Shown here piece after piece: positions 30,784-36,856 of a DNA stretch of 36,856 nucleotides. The DNA comes from Paludibacteraceae bacterium (lineage in GTDB: Bacteria > Bacteroidota > Bacteroidia > Bacteroidales > Paludibacteraceae), in contig CAJOFU010000007.1 of NCBI GenBank assembly GCA_905233935.1, positions 8,829 through 45,684 on the forward strand, read 5' to 3'. The translations under genes were made by a program, and so were the position numbers. The first letter of the stretch is position 1. Each line of letters opens with the position of its first letter. The notes beneath the pieces were generated by a model. It saw only the letters and a program-made list of their open reading frames with translations. It did no database searches and was not told where the DNA came from.

Positions 30784-32526
30784 TTACAGCCCGAGTATAT
30801 TGTACTCGCGTCCGTTGTAGATAATTATCAGTTGTCCGTCACGTAGCACTTTCTTTGCTGCCGGCGCTGCGGGTAGAATCATAACATCCGTCGTCCCGTC
30901 GCACGAGGTGATATACCTGTTGTACGAGGTACTTGCACCCGTCGCATTGATGGTAGCTGACGAGATACGGATTCCTTTGTTTGTTCCGTAACTGCTATAG
31001 AACGTAATCGGCGCAATACCGCTCAGCGATGCGCTGTTCGCCCATGTCAACTCGGTCAGTGTGCTACCATTGGTTGTCGTGATAGAGCCTATATCCGCTC
31101 CGTTTGCTTTGATGCGTAGCGTGTTATTCTCTTTGCCTCCGTACGTGCCGATGTTCACTGTAATAGTGCTCAAGCCTGACAAATCAACAGCCGGTGAGGT
31201 CAACTCTTTGCCCGAATCCAACAGCCAATATGAACCTTTGTCCGTGCCTGTGTTCGTCCAGCCTTGTTCATGTTCGGCATCGTAGGTATATACGGCCGGT
31301 GCAGAACCTGATTCTGTAGTCTCTTTCGCAAATACCGCATAATAGCTTATATCTTCCGTCACAACCGGCAACTCAGCAACCTTCGTGTAGAGTACTTCGG
31401 GTGCATCATCGCTTGCGCCTTGGATAGGCGTTCTCGTCCAACCCATAAACACGTTGCTCTCTATCGAACACGACTCGGGTGCATCGGGTAGGGCAGTTAC
31501 TTTCTTGTTCTCCACGATTGAATCCAGACGTACAACCTCGCCATCTACCATCCACGTTACGCCGTACTTTGGCTTCACGACTACCGGTACGTCGCCGTCA
31601 CGCCAACCGTTGCTCTCACCCGGGATGAACCCTTCCTCAAACGAGGCAATCAGTTGTGCCATATTCACCTCTTCACCCGCGTGATCGCCCCAAATATATT
31701 CCGCAAGGAACGGGTAATCAATAAACGGATTCCTATTATGTTGGAAGTTGCTCACCGCGTCCGCACGTTTGATCTCCTTCACGCTCACGGGGTCTTGCCG
31801 GTGCCACGTAATCAACACCTCTTGTTCCCACGGCTGAAATTCCAGATAGTTGTCGTTCTGCATAGCGAACTTCGAACCGACATCACTGTTGTCAAGACGC
31901 CAGCCTTGATAAGCCGAACATATAGTCGGGTCATAGTTGCCGTTGATATCCTTGCCGTAGCACGTTGCCATATAGAAATATGCACGCGCAAAATCTCCTT
32001 TGTACTCGTCTTTCGGCTCAAACACATTGAAATCCACATTCAACGCCTCATGATGTATCTTTCCTATCTTCAATGAGCCTGAAGTCTTTATTTCCTTCAC
32101 CGGCACGCCGAGCGGATAATTGCTGCGCGCACTGTTCGCCGTACTATTCGAAGGATTGAGGTGGTAGCAGTCCTTGTAGGCATCATTCTTTGCACCTCCC
32201 CACCAACTCTTGGCAAAACTGTGCTCCACATTGCAGCCGGAAACAGCATCACCCGGTGCACCGAACTTCTTCCAGTCGTCGCAATACATATCCATGCAGT
32301 AGCCGTTCTCGTCTTGGTCGGAGTAGTAGAACACGTACCACGACGAGTTACTTCCACTGCCGTACGCCATAACTGTGTGGCCGCGAATAATCGTCTTCAA
32401 CGTTCCTTTCAGTTCGCCGTCTTTTGTCCCGTTCACGGCATCGTAGTAGCCTTCCGGCATCTCTTCCGCCAGCGCGAAAGAGGCACACAGTACAAGGCTG
32501 ATGAGTATAAATAGTGTTTTTCTCAT
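30784..32526 (-). CDS. Secreted endonuclease I-family nuclease with T9SS-like sorting tail (copy 1)
   Basis: A 580-residue exported protein with a signal peptide (first 20 residues). The nuclease domain of the EndA/Vvn type (beta-beta-alpha metal fold) spans about residues 25-280, with E101-H102 (VEHSFAKSWWGG), DCYHLNPSNSTANSARSN (about 119-136) and WHRQDPVS / HNRNPFIDYPFLAEYIWGDHAG at its end. After it come an InlB/Listeria-Bacteroides-type repeat (GVTWMVDGEVVRLDSIVENKKVTALP...FMGWT), a beta-sandwich region and the tail KKVLRDGQLIIIYNGREYNILGL. The tail resembles type IX secretion sorting sequences of Bacteroidota ('K-V-L-x-x-G-x-L-x-I'). It would hydrolyse extracellular DNA or RNA for nutrients or biofilm loosening (inference). 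Third of three tandem paralogues; 2 bases after copy 2. Confidence 0.85.
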   Translation of the reverse strand: MRKTLFILISLVLCASFALAEEMPEGYYDAVNGTKDGELKGTLKTIIRGHTVMAYGSGSNSSWYVFYYSDQDENGYCMDMYCDDWKKFGAPGDAVSGCNVEHSFAKSWWGGAKNDAYKDCYHLNPSNSTANSARSNYPLGVPVKEIKTSGSLKIGKIHHEALNVDFNVFEPKDEYKGDFARAYFYMATCYGKDINGNYDPTICSAYQGWRLDNSDVGSKFAMQNDNYLEFQPWEQEVLITWHRQDPVSVKEIKRADAVSNFQHNRNPFIDYPFLAEYIWGDHAGEEVNMAQLIASFEEGFIPGESNGWRDGDVPVVVKPKYGVTWMVDGEVVRLDSIVENKKVTALPDAPESCSIESNVFMGWTRTPIQGASDDAPEVLYTKVAELPVVTEDISYYAVFAKETTESGSAPAVYTYDAEHEQGWTNTGTDKGSYWLLDSGKELTSPAVDLSGLSTITVNIGTYGGKENNTLRIKANGADIGSITTTNGSTLTELTWANSASLSGIAPITFYSSYGTNKGIRISSATINATGASTSYNRYITSCDGTTDVMILPAAPAAKKVLRDGQLIIIYNGREYNILGL

Positions 32527-32528
32527 GT

Positions 32529-34223
32529 TTAGAAACCTAAGATATTGTATTCTTTGTCATCCACAATGATGATCAGTTGCCCGTTACGCAGCACTTTCCT
32601 TGCTGCTGGCATATCAACCACATGGTTGCTGACCTCCGTTGCTGTCCCGCAGTTTGTTAGATAGTCGCTATAGACGGTTACCACAGTATTATCCTCGTAG
32701 GTCACGGTAATCTCACCTATTCCCTTGTAACCGTTGTCGCCGCCTACCGTGAACGTTATCGACGAAGCGTTTCCTGTCCACTTGTTGTCGTTAACCATTG
32801 TACCGGTGTTCGGCGAGAGTTTGTTGCCCTTGTCGTTTGTGCCCGGGGTGAACACAATCTCTGACATTTGCGCTCCAGTGAACACAATCGTTGACTTGGC
32901 GTAGCAGCGCACTTCTGTGTAATAGGTAGTAGCATTGCTTGCACCTGCCTTGTTGAACGTGATGGTCACATTCCCGGCTTTCTCTTGTGTCACAGCATTG
33001 CCGCGCTTATAACTGCTGAAGTCCTGTGTTGCCGTTACCGCACCTTGACCTTGCTCTTTCTCTACGTGCGCAAACACGGCGTGGTACGTCACGTCAAACA
33101 GCACAGCCGGCATATAATCAATGTTCGAGAACTCATCGATATCCATCGGCAGGTAGTTAGGCAATACCCCGTCCCAAGAACCTCCTGCCCAGCCGTAGAA
33201 ACTCTCACTCGTCTCTGAGCACGATTGCGGCTCAGCGGGCAGTTTACTTGGTTTCTTGCCCTCAACCACTGAATCGGTGTACAACTCCACGCCATCCACC
33301 ATCCACGTTACGCCGTATTTGGTGGTTGTCTGTGGGGTAGGAGTGAGGCTTTCGCAAGTCGGAGTCATTGTGCTCAAGTCAACTTGTTGCCCTATCTTGT
33401 TGCCCCAAATATACTCCACGAGTTCCGGGTAGTCGATAAACGGGTTGCGGTTGTTCTGCTCACCATATACGCCCTGGTTTCTGTCCACCTCTTTCATGCT
33501 CACAGGATCGTTTCGGTGCCAGTCCAGCAAAAACGACAGACTATAACTCGTCAGATTCGTCGGGCTTGACGTGAACATCGATGAACCTTCGCCGTTGTTC
33601 AGCGTCTTGTCGCGATAACGTGCAACCATATAAAAGAACGTACGCGCAAAGTCGCCTTTGTATCGGTCGTCCGGCTCATAAACGGTATTGCTCCCCGCAC
33701 CCGTTAGGGCTGATGTCCCCAACTTACCCAATGCGTGATGCTCGGGGTCGTTGCTTATACCTTTGTTTGTACCCACTACGCCGTACGGGTAGTTCGAACG
33801 CAGATTGTTCACACGCGCATCAGTCGGATACACATTAAACATATCCGATACCATCGGACCACTACCCAACCATGACTGACAGACAACGTGCTCTTTGTTC
33901 CAGCCGTCGCACACATATTTCTGCGGAATATTCGCCATGTCGTACGTAAAGTTGCAGGTCGAATACATATCCCATAGTGTATCGGCATAGAAGTCCGTCT
34001 TCAGATAGTGCGGCTCCAACCCTTTGTACGAGATATCGTTGTAATTCTTGGATATACAGGTCTGCAACGCATTCAATATATTTTCCGCGCCTTTCTTCCC
34101 GCTCACGCCGTCGTAATACCCGTCAGGGATTGACGCAACGCCCGTCACGACATTGGCGAACCCCATCTGTGCCACCAACGCCAATATGATTACAATATAC
34201 CTCTTCACGATATAATTTTGCAT
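32529..34223 (-). CDS. Secreted endonuclease I-family nuclease with T9SS-like sorting tail (copy 2)
   Basis: A 564-residue paralogue with a signal sequence (hydrophobic stretch YIVIILALVAQMGFA). The nuclease motifs are the most divergent of the three: KEHVVCQSWLG (His112) and DMFNVYPTDARVNNLRSN (about 127-144). The usual His-Leu of the second motif is Asn-Val; an Asn here is also seen in Vvn-type nucleases, so activity is possible. WHRNDPVSMKEVDRNQGVYGEQNNRNPFIDYPELVEYIWG closes the domain. An InlB-like repeat (GVTWMVDGVELYTDSVVEGKKPSKLP...FYGWAGG) and a beta-sandwich different from that of copies 1 and 3 (TFNKAGASNATTYYTEVRCYAKSTIVFTGA) follow, then the tail ARKVLRNGQLIIIVDDKEYNILGF. Spacing of 17 bases to copy 3 upstream, filled with microrepeat. 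Confidence 0.85.
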   Translation of the reverse strand: MQNYIVKRYIVIILALVAQMGFANVVTGVASIPDGYYDGVSGKKGAENILNALQTCISKNYNDISYKGLEPHYLKTDFYADTLWDMYSTCNFTYDMANIPQKYVCDGWNKEHVVCQSWLGSGPMVSDMFNVYPTDARVNNLRSNYPYGVVGTNKGISNDPEHHALGKLGTSALTGAGSNTVYEPDDRYKGDFARTFFYMVARYRDKTLNNGEGSSMFTSSPTNLTSYSLSFLLDWHRNDPVSMKEVDRNQGVYGEQNNRNPFIDYPELVEYIWGNKIGQQVDLSTMTPTCESLTPTPQTTTKYGVTWMVDGVELYTDSVVEGKKPSKLPAEPQSCSETSESFYGWAGGSWDGVLPNYLPMDIDEFSNIDYMPAVLFDVTYHAVFAHVEKEQGQGAVTATQDFSSYKRGNAVTQEKAGNVTITFNKAGASNATTYYTEVRCYAKSTIVFTGAQMSEIVFTPGTNDKGNKLSPNTGTMVNDNKWTGNASSITFTVGGDNGYKGIGEITVTYEDNTVVTVYSDYLTNCGTATEVSNHVVDMPAARKVLRNGQLIIIVDDKEYNILGF

Positions 34224-34245
34224 TTTGCATTTTTAATTTTTCATT
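34217..34245. repeat. Microrepeat at the junction of nuclease copies 3 and 2 (TTTTGCAT words)
   Basis: ATTTTGC, ATTTTGC, ATTTTTAATTTTTCATTT. It includes the TGA stop of copy 3 and the ATG start of copy 2; on the minus strand ATGCAAA is repeated, giving two ATG codons seven bases apart, of which only the second is in frame. Confidence 0.8.
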
Positions 34246-36052
34246 TAACCCGTTGCCCTTGCACGGTAAACAACTGCTCACCCACAAAGATATACAACTC
34301 TCCGCCTATCAGCACTTTCTTTGCCGGAGCGTCTGTCTGTACAGCCACAACCTCTGTCGTGCCTTGACAGCTCGTTATATACCGGTCATAAGTTACTGTT
34401 GCTCCTCGGGTTTCAATCGCGATGGAAGCGATTCCTATACCTTTTTGCGAACCGTAACTGCTTGAGAATGTCAGAGCGGAGTTACCTGCGATGTACAGGT
34501 TGTTGATCCACTCATATTCGGTCAGCGTTTTGCCATTTGTCGCTTCAATTGACGCCAGTTTGCCGCTTTCCTCATGGATATCCAGTTGGTCGTATTGTGT
34601 GCCGCCGTAAGTACGCATCTTCACGGTGATTTTTTCCAGTTTCATCAGGTCGATCTCCGGCGATACGATAGTCTTGCCTGTTTCCAACAACCAGAAACTT
34701 CCGTTTGTCAAGTTGGCGGTATTCGTCCAACCCTCTGCTTCGTTTCCGACAGCGTAGGTGTAGGTCATTGCTGCTGCCCCCTCACCCTCACCGGCGTGTG
34801 CATAAACAGCATAGTACGTCACATCCTCTGTCACGGCAGGGATCTCTGTCACTTTCGTGTAGAGTGGAACAGGCGCGTCGTCTGTCGTGCCGGAGATCGG
34901 TGCGTCAGCCCAGCCCATGAACTCCGTGCTCTCTGACGAACACGATGCCGGAGCAGTGGGCAGATAGGTTACCTTTTCGTTCTCTGCAATTTCAACGGAA
35001 TGAATCTCTTCGCCGTTTGCCGACCATGTTACCGTATATTTCTGTGTCGGCGTCGGAGGATCAACCGGCGATGAACCTTCGCGTGAACCGTCGCTCTGCC
35101 CCGGTACAAACTCCGGATCGGTCGATGCCATCAACTTGCTCATATCCACCGTCTCGCCTGCGTGCTCACCCCATATATATTCCGCCAGATACGGATAGTC
35201 GATAAACGGATTCCTGTTGCCTTGCGTGGCTTGGATGCCGTTATTTCTGTCTATCTCCTTTTGACTCACAGGATCTTCTCTGTGCCACTTCATCAGCAAC
35301 ACTACAGCTTTCTTCTTCAGACCGTAGTAGTTTGCTGCATCATATTTGCCGGAAAAGAAACTGTTCCCGCTCGTCAGGTTCGCTTGCTGCCATTTGACAA
35401 TCGTACCCATATATCCGCGCGCAAAGTCGCCTTTGTACTTGTCCAGCGGTTCAAATACATTACCCGAACCGTTCACTACCTCTCCGGCTTCCGACGCGAT
35501 GGTTTTTTTGTCTGTTGACCAGCTGCCCGCTGTACCGGATTTGTTTCCGTTCCAATCCGTGCCGCCGTTTACTATGCCGAACTCGTCGTTGCTGCGTACA
35601 CCGTTGATCTTGCCGTCAGTCGGTAACAGGTGGAAGATGTCGCAACCTATACCGCCTGTACCGCCTCCCCACCAACTCTGCGGGATACTATGCTCGCGGT
35701 TGTAGCAGTCGCAAACTTTACTGTAACTACCGCATTTGTCGTCGCCATAAGTAAATACGCAGTCACCGTACATATCCCAGATCTTTCCGGCTCTGCCGGA
35801 TACGTAATCCGGGTGATTGGGATCAGTCGGGTAAACATCCGTCTTGCCGTACGCAGTCCACAGACCATTGTAACCGATTGAACTGTACCCTTTATTGGTC
35901 TGCGAACTTATCGCCGACCATAATGCACTGCCCGACTTGCCGTCAACCGACGACCAATAAGCGGGAATCTCACTCGGTTGGGTGACTGTTGCCGCCCAAA
36001 CCACTTGCGCCATCATTACCAGCGCAATCGCAAAAGTTATGTGTTTTTTCAT
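34241..36052 (-). CDS. Secreted endonuclease I-family nuclease with T9SS-like sorting tail (copy 3)
   Basis: A 603-residue exported protein and the paralogue closest to the family consensus: REHSIPQSWWGGG (Glu120-His121) and CDIFHLLPTDGKINGVRSN (about 137-155), with WHREDPVSQKEIDRNNGIQATQGNRNPFIDYPYLAEYIWGEHAG closing the nuclease domain. After that: an InlB-like repeat (YTVTWSANGEEIHSVEIAENEKVTYLP...FMGWADAP), a beta-sandwich like that of copy 1, and the tail KKVLIGGELYIFVGEQLFTVQGQRVK, a classic form of the T9SS sorting sequence. The frame extends 15 codons upstream, but the ATG at 36050-36052 starts directly with the signal peptide (MKKHITFAIALVMMAQVVWA). First gene after the promoter at 36182-36213, so it heads the three-nuclease operon. 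Confidence 0.88.
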   Translation of the reverse strand: MKKHITFAIALVMMAQVVWAATVTQPSEIPAYWSSVDGKSGSALWSAISSQTNKGYSSIGYNGLWTAYGKTDVYPTDPNHPDYVSGRAGKIWDMYGDCVFTYGDDKCGSYSKVCDCYNREHSIPQSWWGGGTGGIGCDIFHLLPTDGKINGVRSNDEFGIVNGGTDWNGNKSGTAGSWSTDKKTIASEAGEVVNGSGNVFEPLDKYKGDFARGYMGTIVKWQQANLTSGNSFFSGKYDAANYYGLKKKAVVLLMKWHREDPVSQKEIDRNNGIQATQGNRNPFIDYPYLAEYIWGEHAGETVDMSKLMASTDPEFVPGQSDGSREGSSPVDPPTPTQKYTVTWSANGEEIHSVEIAENEKVTYLPTAPASCSSESTEFMGWADAPISGTTDDAPVPLYTKVTEIPAVTEDVTYYAVYAHAGEGEGAAAMTYTYAVGNEAEGWTNTANLTNGSFWLLETGKTIVSPEIDLMKLEKITVKMRTYGGTQYDQLDIHEESGKLASIEATNGKTLTEYEWINNLYIAGNSALTFSSSYGSQKGIGIASIAIETRGATVTYDRYITSCQGTTEVVAVQTDAPAKKVLIGGELYIFVGEQLFTVQGQRVK

Positions 36053-36076
36053 GATTAATGAGTTATATTTCTTTAG

Positions 36077-36146
36077 CAATCTGTTCAATCTGTTCAATCT
36101 GTGAACCTAAATATCCATTGCAATTGTCTTTAATTGTCTTTAATAG
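36077..36146. repeat. Microrepeats in the leader of the nuclease operon (CAATCTGTT and AATTGTCTTT words)
   Basis: CAATCTGTT three times at 36077-36103 and AATTGTCTTT twice at about 36122-36141. Both lie between the promoter and the first nuclease ATG. The 317-base intergenic region holds these repeats, two divergent promoters and the palindrome at 36331-36350, and no gene. Confidence 0.85.
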
Positions 36147-36181
36147 TTGACCTAAAAGATCTTCACATTGCAAAAAACGTA

Positions 36182-36213
36182 CAAAGTTACGAAATTATTT
36201 TGACATTTGCAAG
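36182..36213 (-). promoter_or_regulatory. Promoter of the three-nuclease operon
   Basis: Minus strand CTTG (36213-36210; consensus TTTG with one mismatch), 20 bases, TAACTTTG (36189-36182). The leader to the ATG is about 125 bases and contains the microrepeats. Confidence 0.7.
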
Positions 36214-36259
36214 TTTTTTCTGCTTTTTTTACAAAAATATGCGTTTACTCCATTTTTTA

Positions 36260-36291
36260 TTTGCAAATATCAAATATTTTTTGTACCTTTG
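36260..36291 (+). promoter_or_regulatory. Bacteroidota-type promoter of ffh
   Basis: TTTG (36260-36263), 20 bases, TACCTTTG (36284-36291). Divergent from the nuclease promoter, with 46 bases between their -33 elements. Confidence 0.85.
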
Positions 36292-36330
36292 CAAGCCGAT
36301 TTGTGCGTAAGCAATATTTTGTATAGTGTT

Positions 36331-36350
36331 GTCAGCCAAGTTTGGCTGAC
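36331..36350. repeat. 20-base perfect palindrome in the ffh leader
   Basis: GTCAGCCAAGTTTGGCTGAC, with arms GTCAGCCAA and TTGGCTGAC and a 2-base centre. It lies in the 5' leader, 20 bases before the ffh ATG, and matches the core of the palindrome at 6793-6810 (CAGCCAAG/CTTGGCTG). Confidence 0.8.
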
Positions 36351-36369
36351 GTAAATAGTAAATATCTCT

Positions 36370-36856
36370 ATGTTTGACAACCTAAGCGAACGACTGGAAC
36401 GGTCGTTCAAGATACTGAAAGGCGAAGGACGTATCACCGAGATCAACATCGCCGAAACCGTTAAGGACATCCGCAAAGCCCTGCTTGAGGCGGACGTTAA
36501 CTACAAGACTGCCAAGCAGTTCACCGATGCCGTTAAGGCAAAAGCCCTCGGTCAGAACGTCATGACCGCTGTGCGTCCGGGGCAGTTGATGGTCAAGATC
36601 ACCCACGACGAACTCGCTGCCCTCATGGGCTCCGAAGCTTCCGAACTCAACCTCAAAGGCAATCCCGCCATCATCCTTCTCTCCGGTCTGCAAGGCTCGG
36701 GTAAGACAACCTTTGCCGCCAAGCTCGCCAACTTCCTCCAGACAAAGAAAGGCAAGAAAGTGATGCTTGTTGCCGACGACGTCTATCGTCCCGCCGCTAT
36801 TGAGCAACTCCGTGTTCTCGGCGAGCAGATCGGTGCCAAGGTCTTCACCGGCGAAC
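36370..36856 (+). CDS. ffh: Signal recognition particle protein Ffh (partial, runs off the window)
   Basis: The first 162 codons of the SRP GTPase that targets membrane proteins co-translationally. The N domain (MFDNLSERLERSFKILKGEGRITE, then DIRKALLEADVNYKTAKQF) is followed by the start of the G domain with GLQGSGKTTFAAKLA (G1/P-loop, about residues 101-115) and VADDVYRPAAIEQL (G2 region, about 137-150). In most bacteria the G2 motif reads D-x-x-R-P-A-A; this matches. The rest, including the methionine-rich M domain, lies beyond the window. The start at the ATG at 36370 fits the family N-terminus exactly. Confidence 0.97.
   Translation, partial: MFDNLSERLERSFKILKGEGRITEINIAETVKDIRKALLEADVNYKTAKQFTDAVKAKALGQNVMTAVRPGQLMVKITHDELAALMGSEASELNLKGNPAIILLSGLQGSGKTTFAAKLANFLQTKKGKKVMLVADDVYRPAAIEQLRVLGEQIGAKVFTGE

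Noticed and set aside
32529..34223. Nuclease copy 2 as an inactive pseudoenzyme
   Set aside because: The Asn in place of His in the second motif also occurs in Vvn-type nucleases, and the Glu-His pair and the downstream Asn/Arg-Ser-Asn are kept, so inactivity cannot be claimed.
1..36856. tRNA, rRNA, insertion sequences or prophage genes
   Set aside because: The spacers were read for cloverleaf-like or rRNA-like sequence and the genes for transposases, integrases and phage proteins; none was seen.

Overview
The window reads as a chromosomal segment of a member of the Bacteroidales (Bacteroidota). Lines of evidence: promoters of the Bacteroidota type (TTTG, exactly 20 bases, TAnnTTTG) with no Shine-Dalgarno sequences; a methylmalonyl-CoA mutase pair of the succinate/propionate route; a coaX/outer-membrane protein/TPR/lptC neighbourhood; HU paralogues beside rimO; and three secreted nucleases whose C-termini look like type IX secretion (T9SS) sorting tails. 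The species cannot be named from the sequence alone.

Layout. 1-4254 (+ strand): rpsA with a clear terminator, an outer-membrane beta-barrel protein with its own promoter, and an S41-type lipoprotein. 4241-11011 (- strand): a seven-gene run read from a promoter at 11049-11080: a one-TM protein, an acyl-CoA ligase, coaX, a FadL-like barrel, a TPR protein, lptC and a CYTH protein. 11115-24777 (- strand): recQ, an RND efflux trio (adaptor, pump, outer-membrane channel), rimO, HU, a membrane-anchored HU/LysM-like protein and uvrA, with gaps of -4 to 114 bases and only one recognisable promoter, in front of recQ. 24778-25882: the accessory-looking part, with a pair of REP-like palindromes around a terminator hairpin, an 11-base minisatellite, a 119-codon orphan gene with its own promoter and a 32-base palindrome. 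25883-36052 (- strand): three tandem secreted endonuclease I paralogues, a BI-1 family membrane protein, then mutA and mutB. 36370 to the end (+ strand): the start of ffh, with a promoter divergent from that of the nucleases.

The most unusual signal is not a gene. Almost every short spacer, and at least six places inside genes, hold short imperfectly repeated 'words' of about 6-12 bases (for example TTTGAAA, GTCGAAA, AGCCAAC, CAGTTTT, GATTAGCG). The same words recur at distant loci, including identical stretches of 19 and 23 bases. Inside rimO, uvrA, the RND pump and the HU/LysM protein the words are read in frame, usually in linkers, tails or variable loops. This looks like a dispersed family of self-similar microrepeats that enters both spacers and coding sequence.

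Other points of note: a symmetric six-cysteine module in the linker of MutA, an apparent loss of half of the first zinc finger of UvrA, and a TTG start for uvrA directly after a microrepeat spacer.
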